A stretch of 64,000 nucleotides of DNA from Flavobacteriales bacterium (GCA_947456965.1 CANGTU010000001.1:62001-126000); one strand, 5' to 3'; positions 25,392 through 34,133 are shown, numbered from the stretch's first letter. The notes: generated from the letters alone by a model not told the origin. Numbers and translations: made by a program.

Positions 25392-26411
25392 TCATGAGTT
25401 CTGTTCCAGGGCTTCCTGCCACTCTTTGCGGATATATTCGGCCATTGCGGGCGGAGATTCTACCTGAACTCCGCTTCCAAAAGAGAGGATTCGGGCGTAT
25501 AGTTCTGGCGATGGAATGGCTGTGAACCTCAGTCGGATATGAGCATCGGTTTCCTCTAACACTTCCTGCGAGGAATGAAAGGGCTGCGTTTTAAGCAGCC
25601 GTCCTGCAACCGGTCTGCACCGAAGCACAACCGTTTCCGGCGGGGCCTTGGTCTCCGTAATCCCGATACTGTGCTGGAAGAAATGCTCCGGGTCAAAATC
25701 GGCCGGCCGCTCAAACCCTTCCTCCAGACCGCGGATGGAAAGCATCCGCTCCAGTCCGAAGGTGAGTCTGCCCGAACGCTCCGGAACATGGGCCACGAGG
25801 TACCACCGGTTACTATATTCCTTCAGCAACAGGGGGTACACGAGATAGCTCTTCTCCACATCATCCCGGAAGCTGCGGTACACTACCTGGCATTGCAACT
25901 GATGCCGGATCATCGAAAGCAGCGGCCCCAGATATTCATATCCGCCACTGGTTGTGCTTTGCTCAAATTGAATGAAGCGGCCCAGACTGTCGTCATCCGG
26001 CCGCGGAGAGATCATCAGCCGGCTGGAAATTTTGTCCACCGCATTCTGGTAAGTCTCGAGCATCGGGATATCCCTGAACTGGCGCAGGATGGCTGCAGCA
26101 AAGCGCAGGGCCTCGAGGTCTTCTTCTCCCAGGGCGAGCTGGCTGATGGAATAGCCTTCTTCGGTGTAGAAATAGCCGCCGTTTTCGCGGTCAAAGGCAA
26201 TAGGTGCATGATAGCCCAGTTCTTCTTCCTCCCGCATTGCGCGGATATCCTTATCAACAGTGCTCAAACTGATGCGGGCGCTTCCCAGACCGTACAGGGC
26301 TTCTTCACATGCCTCCCGCAGATACTCACGTGAAGGATACGGCTGTCTGCGGTCATTGAGGCATCGGTCAATCACACGGTAGCGGAGCAGGGCGTATTTA
26401 TTGGCGGGCAT
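25392..26411 (-). CDS. WYL-domain transcriptional regulator
   Basis: 339-residue regulator starting at ATG 26411 (MPANKYALLRYRVIDRCLND); the longer frame to 26660 runs through the divergent gene and is rejected. An N-terminal winged helix (about 1-80, with SLSTVDKDIRAMREEE as recognition region), a GGYFYTEEGYS wing, then the WYL domain (about 140-240, VVYRSFRDDVEKSYLVYPLLLKEYSNRWYLVAH in part, with RWYLVA as the WYL motif) and a C-terminal extension (WCX, about 255-335). WYL proteins sense ligands, often nucleic acids or nucleotides, and many regulate DNA-damage or defence genes. Here the only divergent neighbour is a membrane lysozyme-like protein, the most likely regulated gene. Cytoplasmic. 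Confidence 0.92.
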   Translation of the reverse strand: MPANKYALLRYRVIDRCLNDRRQPYPSREYLREACEEALYGLGSARISLSTVDKDIRAMREEEELGYHAPIAFDRENGGYFYTEEGYSISQLALGEEDLEALRFAAAILRQFRDIPMLETYQNAVDKISSRLMISPRPDDDSLGRFIQFEQSTTSGGYEYLGPLLSMIRHQLQCQVVYRSFRDDVEKSYLVYPLLLKEYSNRWYLVAHVPERSGRLTFGLERMLSIRGLEEGFERPADFDPEHFFQHSIGITETKAPPETVVLRCRPVAGRLLKTQPFHSSQEVLEETDAHIRLRFTAIPSPELYARILSFGSGVQVESPPAMAEYIRKEWQEALEQNS

Positions 26412-26459
26412 GGGCTGGTAATTGGCCGCACCGAATTTACATGCATATCCCCGCTCTTT

Positions 26460-26467
26460 TACCTTTG
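26460..26467 (+). promoter_or_regulatory. -7 element (TACCTTTG) four bases before a start codon
   Basis: Exact TAnnTTTG match followed by ACTC and the ATG at 26472. In Bacteroidota the start site falls a few bases after the final G, so this predicts a leaderless mRNA for the lysozyme-like gene. A one-mismatch TAAATTCG on the opposite strand (about 26434-26441) could serve the WYL gene. Confidence 0.5.
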
Positions 26468-26471
26468 ACTC

Positions 26472-27200
26472 ATGGCAGCGTACCCCCGCTCTGGTTACGG
26501 AAAGAAGTTCATCATCAGGATGGCCATCGTGATGGCTCCAATACTGCTGCTTTATTATTTCCGGTATGAAGTAGCCGGGCAGATCCGTGATTGGCTTGGT
26601 ATGACCCTTCCGGCAGACCCGCGGCCGGCTGGTGTGAGTGACCTCGAGTGGTGCGAGCACAATTACGCCGACGAAATCGCTGTGTTGGCCACAGAATACG
26701 ATTTATCCTATTCCTATCTCATGGCTCTCATCGTGCTGGAATGTGAGGGCAACAAGCCGGCTGGTCATCGTTTCGAAGGGCATGTGTTCAGTCGCCTGAA
26801 ACATCTGCAAACGGGCAAGCGCGACCGCTATGAGAACGTCCGTACTGCTGATGTGCTGGGCTTGGACGATAGCGAGTTGCGCAAACTGGCAACTTCATGG
26901 GGCCCCTTTCAGCTCATGGGCTACAAAGCTATTCCGCTCGGTGTTCAGGTAGAAGATCTGGTAGATGAGGAGACGTCCGCTGAAATTGGCGTGCGGTGGA
27001 TCAGCGGGGAATATGGCCACTTCGTCCGCCGTAAGAAATTCAAGGATGCATTCCACTACCACAATACCGGCAAGCGCTTTCCTCTCAGCGGGCGTTCCCA
27101 AACCCACGATCCTTATTATGTCTCCAATGGCATCCGGTATATGAAGCATTTCGACAAGCATTCCCCGGGGCCAGCCTCAGGGAATGATGACAAGCGTTAA
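26472..27200 (+). CDS. Membrane-anchored lysozyme-like (transglycosylase/muramidase) protein
   Basis: 242 residues with an N-terminal anchor (about 13-30, FIIRMAIVMAPILLLYYF) and a periplasmic domain. The domain resembles lysozyme-fold muramidases: MALIVLECEGNKP with E90 as candidate catalytic residue, FEGHVFSRL (about 101-109, like the FERHIF block of N-acetylmuramidases), SWGPFQLMGY at 142-151 (the SWGxxQxMG block), and a late FHYHNTGKRFP...DPYYVSNGI. I infer cleavage of peptidoglycan glycan strands. It is divergent from the WYL regulator with 60 bases between starts. Family assignment is by block order, not by a full profile match. Confidence 0.7.
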   Translation: MAAYPRSGYGKKFIIRMAIVMAPILLLYYFRYEVAGQIRDWLGMTLPADPRPAGVSDLEWCEHNYADEIAVLATEYDLSYSYLMALIVLECEGNKPAGHRFEGHVFSRLKHLQTGKRDRYENVRTADVLGLDDSELRKLATSWGPFQLMGYKAIPLGVQVEDLVDEETSAEIGVRWISGEYGHFVRRKKFKDAFHYHNTGKRFPLSGRSQTHDPYYVSNGIRYMKHFDKHSPGPASGNDDKR

Positions 27201-27289
27201 GCCAGCTGCTCATGCACCAGCTCCATGCACTACCATCCGGAACCATTCAGGAGAAACAGTGCACGAACACCCGGAATTCCAGTCAGGTA

Positions 27290-27670
27290 TCAGAAGGGGA
27301 GATCCGCATCTGCGGGATCGGGAGGCGCTACAGGCGGCTGAGGAGCACCAGATGTTCCACCCTGATAGGCGGGCGTTGATGACTGACCGGACGCAGAAGC
27401 GGCAGATCCGCCATCGCGCTCAATCTTCCATGCGTTCAGGCTGTTGTAGTAGCGACCTGCGTTGCCCTCACGACCGCGAAGGTCGAACGATACCCGAACG
27501 CGCTCCCCCTTCTGGTATCCGCCGAGCAGTTCAATCTTCTCATTGACCAGCTGCAGCAGGATATGTTGCGGATAGCGGTCTTCCGTTGTGACAACAAATT
27601 CTCTTACTCGGAACGTCGGCGTCGGCTGACGTTCATCGAAAATTTCTTTTAGTGTTCCGGTCAATTCCAT
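27290..27670 (-). CDS. DUF3127 protein with SSB-like C-terminal tip
   Basis: 126-residue Bacteroidota-specific protein. The first 85 residues match DUF3127, an OB-fold-like domain (MELTGTLKEIFDE, FRVREFVVTTEDRYPQ, RVRVSFDLRGREG, YYNSLNAWKIER). A low-complexity Gly/Ser/Pro linker follows, then DADLPF, which closely resembles the DDDLPF tip by which SSB recruits partner proteins. The layout OB domain, flexible linker, acidic tip is exactly that of single-stranded DNA binding protein, so a DNA-metabolism role is a reasonable inference, though DUF3127 itself is uncharacterised. Cytoplasmic. Separated from the flavin reductase gene by 23 bases and in the same direction. Confidence 0.9.
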   Translation of the reverse strand: MELTGTLKEIFDERQPTPTFRVREFVVTTEDRYPQHILLQLVNEKIELLGGYQKGERVRVSFDLRGREGNAGRYYNSLNAWKIERDGGSAASASGQSSTPAYQGGTSGAPQPPVAPPDPADADLPF

Positions 27671-27693
27671 AGTGCAATTCTACGACCTCTTGG

Positions 27694-28584
27694 TCAGTTA
27701 TTGAACGTGAGGAGTGTTTTCCATGCATCATCTATGCGCTTTTCTTCCAGGAGTTCGGCTGCGCGTCTGTGAAGCCATTGCTCCAGTTCATGCGGACGGT
27801 CTCCATATTCCATGAAGACGTCGGCCAGCTCGGTGAGTTTGTATTCATTTACCGAGGTCTCATCGGGCAAGGCGGTCACTGAAGCCAGCTGAGCCAACTG
27901 ATTGCCAGTCAGGATGCGCGATTGCCGGATATCAGCCGGCAATCCATCAAATCCGATTCCGAGTTCCGTGCTGGGTTGTCTGAGTTCAAACAATCCCTGC
28001 CTTGCCCTGCTGTACCACATTCCTCCCATGCGGGATACCTGATCCACCTTTACGGGATCAATGCGGCCATCGGCATCCAGTACGTCCTCCTGGACATGAA
28101 TGCGCATGACTTCACATACCACGAGGTTGCCTGCACCGCCTCCCGGTCCAAGCTCCATGATCTCATTCACCCTGCACTCCATCTGCACCGGGCTCTCAGC
28201 CACCCGGAAGGGCCGAACCACCTCGGAAGCCAAAGGCGTGAGTCCCGATTTGATGAACTCATTTACTCCGGTTGGGTATTCTGTGCTGGCCAGCGACATC
28301 TGCTGGACCATGTCATAGTTCACGATATTGATGACACACTCAGGCACACGCTTCACATTTTCGTAGGTATCCTTAGTGGTGTTGTCGCGCCCGCGGCGGG
28401 CAGGAGAGAACACAAGTATGGGCGGATTGGCGCTGAATACATTGAAGAAGCTGAATGGCGCCAGATTGGGTCTGCCATCTTCATCTACCGTGCTCGCAAA
28501 GGCAATGGGTCGGGGGGCCACGGCGCCCAGCAGGATCTGATGGAGGCGGGCAACGGGCAGATCGCGGGTATCAAAAGTCATCAT
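27694..28584 (-). CDS. Flavin reductase-like (FMN-binding split barrel) protein
   Basis: 296-residue protein. The first about 200 residues are the flavin reductase-like split barrel: LLGAVAPRPIAFASTVDEDG, NLAPFSFFNVFSANPP, and the later CVINIV and MECRVNEIMELG. A C-terminal extension of about 90 residues is helical and ends in EQWLHRRAAELLEEKRIDDAWKTLL; this longer form is common in Bacteroidota. It binds FMN and may reduce flavin with NAD(P)H or act on another substrate; reaction not resolvable here. Same orientation as DUF3127 and purE, with 29 bases between it and purE. Confidence 0.88.
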   Translation of the reverse strand: MMTFDTRDLPVARLHQILLGAVAPRPIAFASTVDEDGRPNLAPFSFFNVFSANPPILVFSPARRGRDNTTKDTYENVKRVPECVINIVNYDMVQQMSLASTEYPTGVNEFIKSGLTPLASEVVRPFRVAESPVQMECRVNEIMELGPGGGAGNLVVCEVMRIHVQEDVLDADGRIDPVKVDQVSRMGGMWYSRARQGLFELRQPSTELGIGFDGLPADIRQSRILTGNQLAQLASVTALPDETSVNEYKLTELADVFMEYGDRPHELEQWLHRRAAELLEEKRIDDAWKTLLTFNN

Positions 28585-28613
28585 GGAGCAACAGGTATGT
28601 TCAGGGTTGATAT

Positions 28614-29096
28614 CTAAGCACCGGCATTTCGGGAGGCCATCACCTTCAGTCGCAGCTCATCCTTAAAGGTCTGGATGCGCTGGAGCAATGCCGGGTCTGA
28701 CGCTGCCACGATTTGTGCAGCGAGGATGCCTGCATTACGCGCTCCGTTGAGGGCTACGGTAGCCACCGGCACGCCCGCAGGCATCTGCAGGATACTCAGG
28801 ATACTGTCCCAGCCATCGATGGAGTTGGAAGATTGAATGGGCACTCCGATCACGGGCAGCGGTGTGAGGGAGGCCGTCATCCCGGGCAGGTGTGCTGCTC
28901 CGCCTGCCCCGGCGATAATCACCTTCAGCCCACGGCCTGCGGCCGATCGGGCGTAGTCAAACATGAGCTCCGGAGTCCGGTGCGCACTCACGATATCCAT
29001 CTCATAACTCACTCTCAGGGCTTCCAGCACAGTCGCGGCCTCTTCCATCACCGGCATGTCACTCTTGCTGCCCATGATGATTCCTACATGTAGCAT
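28614..29096 (-). CDS. purE: N5-carboxyaminoimidazole ribonucleotide mutase
   Basis: Class I PurE of purine biosynthesis; converts N5-CAIR to CAIR. I use the Met at 29096 (MLHVGIIMGSKSDMPVM), the standard family start; an upstream Met at 29117 would add seven residues. Motifs: GSKSDMPVM phosphate loop, SAHRTPE (catalytic His) and AGAGGAAHLPGM, then LPVIGVPI and QMPAGVPVATVAL. About 160 residues, normal length. purK is not in the window. It sits between the flavin reductase and the nucleoside transporter gene nupC on the same strand. Confidence 0.96.
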   Translation of the reverse strand: MLHVGIIMGSKSDMPVMEEAATVLEALRVSYEMDIVSAHRTPELMFDYARSAAGRGLKVIIAGAGGAAHLPGMTASLTPLPVIGVPIQSSNSIDGWDSILSILQMPAGVPVATVALNGARNAGILAAQIVAASDPALLQRIQTFKDELRLKVMASRNAGA

Positions 29097-29141
29097 GATT
29101 TCGGGTTTTGGGTTCAAATATCCGAAGGGAGCGCGGCTGCA

Positions 29142-30425
29142 TCACAGGAACATCCCCACAATGGCAGCAGTGAAGAGGCAAGCCATGGTTCCACCGATCA
29201 GTGCCTTCACACCCAATTGCGAGAGCAGCGCTCTGCGGGAGGGCACGAGAGTTCCGATACCACCGATCTGGATACCAATGGAAGCAAAGTTGGAAAAACC
29301 ACACAGGGCGTAGGTGGCGATGATGATGGATTTCTCATTGAGCAACTTTCCTGATGCCTTCATTTCCCCCAGTGTGGTGTAGGCAAAGAACTCATTCAGG
29401 ATGGTCTTTTCTCCCAGGAGCTGTCCTACGAGCATAATGTCGGCTGATGGTACACCGATAAGCCAGGCGACAGGAGAGAAGACATATCCGAGGATCATCT
29501 GGAATGAAAGGCCGTCTTTGAAGGGGGTGTTGGCTATGATCATCTCATTGAGCCCGCCGATGCTTCCGGCCTTGAGCAGGAGGTAATTGAGGAAGTAGAT
29601 GAAAGCGGTGAACACGAGGAGCATGGCACCCACGTTGACCGCCAGGCGCAATCCGTCCTGCGTACCATTGGCCACCGCTTCCAGTACATTCGCCCCAATC
29701 CGGTCTCGTGAAATATCCAGAGAATGGTTGAATTCTTCGCGCTCGGGCATAAGCATCTTGGCTGCTACAATGGCGGCGGGGGCCGACATGATGCTGGCCG
29801 TAAGCAGGTGCTTGGCAAAGAGGATTTCCTTGACGGGATCCCCACCTCCGAGGAACTTGATGTATGCTGCCATCACACCGCCTGCAATGGTGGCCATACC
29901 GCCTGTCATGAGACACAGAATCTCCGATCGGGTCATCCGCTCCAGATAAGGCCTGACGAGAAGCGGTGCTTCGGTTTGTCCGAGAAATACATTACCCGCC
30001 GCTGCAAGACTTTCCGCGCCGGAAACTTTCAGCGTATGCTTCATGATCCATGCAAATCCCTTCACAACCCATTGCAGAAGTCCCAGATAATAGAGAAGCG
30101 ACATCAGCGCGGAAAAGAAGATCACCGTTGGCAATACGCGAAAGGCAAAGTTCATGAAAGCACCATCCACCTTGCCATCCACGAAGGCACCGAGTAAAAA
30201 GTCCACGCCATTGCCTGCAAAGGAGGTGACCCGTACAAAGGCGCGGGCGATCACATCGAACACATCTTCTACAAAAGGAACCTTCAGGATGAGCAGGGCG
30301 AGCACAATCTGGAGGCCTATTCCCTTGAGCACGAGCGCCCACGGAATATGCTTGCGGTCAGAGGAGAAGAGCCATCCGACTCCGACGAGGAAGGCAATGC
30401 CAATCAGCGCCCTGAGGATATCCAT
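29142..30425 (-). CDS. nupC: Concentrative nucleoside transporter (NupC/CNT family)
   Basis: 427-residue polytopic inner-membrane symporter for nucleosides with Na+ or H+. Family blocks: an N-terminal helix pair, AGNVFLGQTEAPLLVRPYL (the QTEAPL substrate loop), MTGGMATIAGGVMAAYI, LLTASIMSAPAAIV, FSPVAWLIGVP and the late NEFFAYTTL...FSNFASIGIQIGG. Upstream on the minus strand CTACTTTG (30451-30458) is one mismatch from the -7 consensus with a 25-base leader. Works with the purine nucleoside phosphorylase at 47.2 kb in nucleoside salvage. Confidence 0.96.
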   Translation of the reverse strand: MDILRALIGIAFLVGVGWLFSSDRKHIPWALVLKGIGLQIVLALLILKVPFVEDVFDVIARAFVRVTSFAGNGVDFLLGAFVDGKVDGAFMNFAFRVLPTVIFFSALMSLLYYLGLLQWVVKGFAWIMKHTLKVSGAESLAAAGNVFLGQTEAPLLVRPYLERMTRSEILCLMTGGMATIAGGVMAAYIKFLGGGDPVKEILFAKHLLTASIMSAPAAIVAAKMLMPEREEFNHSLDISRDRIGANVLEAVANGTQDGLRLAVNVGAMLLVFTAFIYFLNYLLLKAGSIGGLNEMIIANTPFKDGLSFQMILGYVFSPVAWLIGVPSADIMLVGQLLGEKTILNEFFAYTTLGEMKASGKLLNEKSIIIATYALCGFSNFASIGIQIGGIGTLVPSRRALLSQLGVKALIGGTMACLFTAAIVGMFL

Positions 30426-30519
30426 AGGTAGTGGTTAGGTTTTGGTTGCGCAAAGTAGGCAGAGTAAGGCGTATTCCACCGGGGCTTGAACAAAGCCTGG
30501 TAAATGGAGCATGTTGAAG

Positions 30520-31113
30520 TCAGGATTTACGGCGATTGATCTCATCGCGGATGCGGGAAGCCCGCTCATAGTCTTCCCGGTCGAGTGCTTGCTCGAGTTG
30601 TCGCTGCAAATCATCCAGCGACATCGATTCGGTCTCGGACTCCGCTATCGCTTCTTCGAGATCAAGATCGGGCTCCTCCATGGGAAGATCATCGCTCACA
30701 TCTTCAGAACTCACTCCGGCTTGCTGCAGGATGAATTCGAGGCAGTAAATCGGGCAATTGAACCGCACGGCAATGGCCACCGCATCACTGGTGCGGGCGT
30801 CAATCTCCACGCTGCGTCCATCCAGCGTACAGGTAATGCGGGCATAGAATATACCCTCGTTGAGGTTGTAGATCAGTACCTCATTCACGACTATGCTGAA
30901 GGAGTTGCAGAGGGTGCGAAAAAGATCATGGGTGAGGGGACGGCTCGGGGCCATCTTCTCGAGTTCTATAGCGATGGCCTGAGCCTCGGGACCACCGATC
31001 ACGATGGGAAGGCGCCGGTTGCCGTTCACCTCAGAAAGCACCAGGGCATAGGCACCACTAGTGCTCCCGCTCGGGGCGATATCGGCAATCTGGAGTTCGG
31101 TTTTTTGGCTCAT
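30520..31113 (-). CDS. Bifunctional nuclease (BFN/DUF151) protein with UVR motif
   Basis: 197 residues. The first about 135 form the BFN domain: YALVLSEVNGNRRLPIVIGGPEAQAIAIELE, RPLTHDLF, NEGIFYARI and EIDARTSDAVAIAVRFNCPIY (parts of the standard DUF151 blocks). An acidic linker follows (about 138-160), then a UvrB/UvrC-type coiled motif (LQRQLEQALDREDYERASRIRDEI). Plant and cyanobacterial relatives have DNase/RNase activity; the Bacteroidota BFN-UVR fusion is common but uncharacterised. Cytoplasmic. Separate from nupC by 94 bases. Confidence 0.93.
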   Translation of the reverse strand: MSQKTELQIADIAPSGSTSGAYALVLSEVNGNRRLPIVIGGPEAQAIAIELEKMAPSRPLTHDLFRTLCNSFSIVVNEVLIYNLNEGIFYARITCTLDGRSVEIDARTSDAVAIAVRFNCPIYCLEFILQQAGVSSEDVSDDLPMEEPDLDLEEAIAESETESMSLDDLQRQLEQALDREDYERASRIRDEINRRKS

Positions 31114-31179
31114 GACCGCTGGCTGGTTTTCTCAGGCATAGCGTCTAACGAATATACGCAGGCGAAGGATTTCAGGAAC

Positions 31180-32139
31180 TTACCTGGCGGACTTGAATTG
31201 ACGCGCGGCCTCAATCAGACGGGGTATGACTTCAAAGGCATCACCCACGATGCCATAGTCAGCGGCTTTGAAGAAGGGGGCCTCCGGATCCTTATTCACC
31301 ACCACGATGGTCTTACTTCCGTTGACACCCGCGAGGTGCTGGATCGCTCCGCTTATGCCTATTGCGATGTACAGGTTCGGACGAATGGTGATGCCGGTTT
31401 GTCCGACGTGCTCGTGGTGAGGGCGCCAGCCGATATCGGATACAGGCCTCGAGCAGGCCGTGGCAGCCCCCAGTTCACGCGCAAGCTCCTCGATGATGCC
31501 CCAGTGTTCCGGCCCCTTCAGCCCTCGTCCGGCACTCACCACCAGATCAGCTTCCGGAAGAGGTATACCATGCTCATTGGATTCCGTGCGAGTTTCACGC
31601 ACATGCGTGCGGGCCTCTCCCAGATCAGCGGAGAAGGATTCCACTTGAGCCGCGCCACCTGTCATGACTATCCCCACAGAGTTGGGGGTGACTGTGATGA
31701 CTTTCTTTTCGGTATCTACGCGGATATCGGCGATGGCCTTTCCAGAGAATACGTTGCGGCGAACCACGAAACCGGATGATACATCGGGCAGAGCCGTAGC
31801 ACCTGATACCATGCCGGCACCGAGGCGTGCCGCTACGCGGGGCGCAACAAGCTTACCCATGAGGTCGTGAGAGAATATGATGATGTGTGCAGCTTCTTTC
31901 TCGGCAGCAGCGAGCACCAGTCGGGTCAGTTGTTGCGAATCCTGACCTTTCAGATCGGTCACCAGCAGGCGTGATGCTCCTGCCTGACCCAGTCCGCCAT
32001 CACCCTCAACAGGACCGGTGGTCAGTGCTGTGCATGTGGTTCCGGTGGTTTGAGCTAACCGCGCGGCATAGCTCACAGCTTCGAGGCTGCTCTTGGGAAA
32101 TGTTCCGTTATGCTGGTCGGCGAAAACAAGTATGGCCAT
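31180..32139 (-). CDS. etfA: Electron transfer flavoprotein, alpha subunit
   Basis: 319 residues, FAD-binding subunit of ETF, which accepts electrons from acyl-CoA dehydrogenases. C-terminal FAD domain is clear: LVVSAGRGLKGPEHW, LGAATACSRPVSDIGWRPHHEHVGQTG, PNLYIAIGISGAIQHLAG and VVVNKDPEAPFFKAADYGIVGD (parts of the EtfA signature). The N-terminal half is the usual Rossmann-like domain. Follows etfB by 24 bases; together they form the heterodimer. Cytoplasmic. Confidence 0.96.
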   Translation of the reverse strand: MAILVFADQHNGTFPKSSLEAVSYAARLAQTTGTTCTALTTGPVEGDGGLGQAGASRLLVTDLKGQDSQQLTRLVLAAAEKEAAHIIIFSHDLMGKLVAPRVAARLGAGMVSGATALPDVSSGFVVRRNVFSGKAIADIRVDTEKKVITVTPNSVGIVMTGGAAQVESFSADLGEARTHVRETRTESNEHGIPLPEADLVVSAGRGLKGPEHWGIIEELARELGAATACSRPVSDIGWRPHHEHVGQTGITIRPNLYIAIGISGAIQHLAGVNGSKTIVVVNKDPEAPFFKAADYGIVGDAFEVIPRLIEAARQFKSAR

Positions 32140-32163
32140 GGGGATAGGTTCGGTTGAAAATGA

Positions 32164-32904
32164 TTAAATCACCTTTGCTTCTTCGTGCAGGATGCGGATG
32201 AGATCTCCCGCCTGCTCGGGTTCTATATACCGGCATGCACCCTTAGCTGGAGGCATGCTGTAGGCCTTGATGGCGGTGGTCACGGAGGCGTCGGCCGCCG
32301 CCACCGTTTCCAGCGGCTTGGTGCGTGCAGCCATGATGCCTCGCATATTGGGAATGCGCTGCTCGGCCATGCCCTTGGCAGCACTAATGACTACAGGGAG
32401 CTTCGCTTCAATCACTTCCACTCCCCCTGATACTTCGCGCTCGAGCACGGCCGATTGTCCATCGATATCCAGCTTAGTCGCCAGCGGTACATAAGGAAGA
32501 TCGAGAAGCTCTGCAACCATGCCCGGAACTACAGATCCATTGAAGCTGATGGTTTCCTTACCACACAGGATGATATCGAAACCCTTGCCGCGGGCATAGG
32601 CTGCGATTTGGCTGGCCACATAAAGTGCATCACTTTCAGGGGCATCTACTCGCACAGCATCATCGGCTCCTATGGCGAGAGCCTTGCGGATGACAGGCTC
32701 GTAGTCAGCGCCGCCCACGGAGATCGTGGTGACCGTTCCGCCCAGTGTTTCCTTCAGTTCGAGCGCACGCACAAGGCCATACCATTCATCATAGGGATTG
32801 ACAATGAACTGGACGCCGTTCTCGTCAAATGCCGTCTGATCAGCATTAAAGGCAATGCGCGACGTGGTATCCGGCGCTTTACTTACACACACAAGGATCT
32901 TCAT
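32164..32904 (-). CDS. etfB: Electron transfer flavoprotein, beta subunit
   Basis: 246 residues, AMP-binding partner of EtfA. Family features: MKILVCVSKAPDTTSRI at the start, NPYDEWYGLVRALELKE, VRVDAPESDALYVASQIAAYA, ILCGKETISFNGSVVPGMVAELL (the conserved glycine-rich AMP loop) and a late LPVVISAAKGMAEQRIPNMRGIM. First gene of etfB-etfA. A perfect -7 box lies upstream at 32935-32942. Divergent from pdhB. Confidence 0.97.
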   Translation of the reverse strand: MKILVCVSKAPDTTSRIAFNADQTAFDENGVQFIVNPYDEWYGLVRALELKETLGGTVTTISVGGADYEPVIRKALAIGADDAVRVDAPESDALYVASQIAAYARGKGFDIILCGKETISFNGSVVPGMVAELLDLPYVPLATKLDIDGQSAVLEREVSGGVEVIEAKLPVVISAAKGMAEQRIPNMRGIMAARTKPLETVAAADASVTTAIKAYSMPPAKGACRYIEPEQAGDLIRILHEEAKVI

Positions 32905-32934
32905 GGAGTCTGAAATTCAGTTCAATTTCGGGGC

Positions 32935-32942
32935 CGCAAAGG
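32935..32942 (-). promoter_or_regulatory. -7 element (TACCTTTG) of etfBA
   Basis: Exact TAnnTTTG match on the minus strand, 30 bases before the etfB ATG. I see no good -33 match at normal spacing. On the opposite strand TATTTTCG (about 32987-32994) is one mismatch from the consensus and may serve pdhB. Confidence 0.5.
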
Positions 32943-33013
32943 TAATAACAGACAGGCTGTGTTTTCTGTTTGCAGCCCGGAGGTGTATTTTCGCGCCGCT
33001 ACACAACCATACC

Positions 33014-33994
33014 ATGAGAGAAATTCAATTCCGGGAAGCCATCTGTGAAGCCATGAGCGAGGAAATGCGGCGTGATGAGCGCGTATTCCTGCTGGGTGAG
33101 GAAGTGGCCGAGTACAATGGCGCCTACAAAGCGTCCAAGGGCATGCTTGATGAGTTCGGTCCGCGCCGGGTGATTGATACACCTATTGCGGAGCTTGGCT
33201 TTTCCGGTATTGCGGTGGGAGCAGCCATGAACGGGCTGCGTCCTATCGTGGAGTTCATGACCTGGAACTTCGCCATTCTGGCGGCTGACCAGATCATCAA
33301 CTCAGCAGCCAAGATGCTTCAGATGAGCGGAGGTCAATTCTCCGTGCCCATCGTATTCCGCGGCCCGAACGGACAAGCCGGACAACTAGCCGCCACTCAC
33401 AGCCAGAGCTTCGAAGCATTCTATGGCCACGTACCAGGCCTCAAGGTGATCACTCCTTCCAATCCCTATGACGCGAAAGGCCTGCTGAAGGCGGCTATCC
33501 GTGACCATGATCCCGTGGTTTTCATGGAATCTGAAAAAATGTACGGTGATAAGGGAATGGTTCCCGATGGTGAGTACATCATCCCGATCGGTGTGGCCGA
33601 TGTGAAGCGGGAGGGGACTGATGTCACCCTCGTTTCTTTTGGCAAAATCATGAAGACCGTACTCGCCGGCGCGGAAGAGTTGGCGAAGGAGGGAATTCAT
33701 GCGGAAGTCATTGACCTGAGGACCATACGTCCGCTGGATATCGACACCATTGTTCAGTCAGTCAAGAAAACCAACCGGCTCATCATCGTTGAGGAGTCAT
33801 GGCCCGTGGCCAGCATTTCCACCGAAATCGCCTATCGGGTCCAGCGTCATGCGTTCGACTACCTGGATGCACCAGTGCGCCGCCTGACCCAGAGTGATAC
33901 ACCTTTTGCTTTTGCCACGACCCTGATTGATGCGGCACTCCCGCAGGTAGCTGATGTGGTGCGCACGACCAAGGAGGTCTTGTATCGCCTTTGA
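33014..33994 (+). CDS. pdhB: Pyruvate dehydrogenase E1 component, beta subunit
   Basis: 326 residues from the ATG at 33014; the frame continues upstream into the divergent etfB promoter region, but MREIQFREAICEAMSEEM is the family start. Motifs: GEEVAEYNGAYKASKG, RRVIDTPIAELGFSGIAVGAA, FMTWNFA, FRGPNGQAGQLAATHSQSFE, PGLKVITPSNPYDAKGLLK and EESWPVASISTEIAYRVQ. It supplies the E1 beta half of the alpha2beta2 thiamine-diphosphate enzyme that makes acetyl-CoA from pyruvate. pdhA and E2 are not adjacent, as is common in Bacteroidota. A branched-chain E1 beta is the main alternative; the sequence fits PDH better. Confidence 0.93.
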   Translation: MREIQFREAICEAMSEEMRRDERVFLLGEEVAEYNGAYKASKGMLDEFGPRRVIDTPIAELGFSGIAVGAAMNGLRPIVEFMTWNFAILAADQIINSAAKMLQMSGGQFSVPIVFRGPNGQAGQLAATHSQSFEAFYGHVPGLKVITPSNPYDAKGLLKAAIRDHDPVVFMESEKMYGDKGMVPDGEYIIPIGVADVKREGTDVTLVSFGKIMKTVLAGAEELAKEGIHAEVIDLRTIRPLDIDTIVQSVKKTNRLIIVEESWPVASISTEIAYRVQRHAFDYLDAPVRRLTQSDTPFAFATTLIDAALPQVADVVRTTKEVLYRL

Positions 33995-34075
33995 ACGGCT
34001 GTGGTCAAGGTGCACAACCTGCCGGTATCCGGATGACCTGAACCCGCTTTGCGGCTGAGCACAGGTATCCCTGAC

Positions 34076-34083
34076 TATATTTG
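34076..34083 (+). promoter_or_regulatory. -7 element (TATATTTG) of hppA
   Basis: Exact TAnnTTTG match 50 bases before the hppA ATG. A TTTG at 34048-34051 is 24 bp upstream, slightly longer than the usual 19-21 bp spacing. Confidence 0.55.
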
Positions 34084-34133
34084 CGGCCGCTTTTTCGGAC
34101 CAAACCAAACCTGATCAACTCATCCTTTATTCT

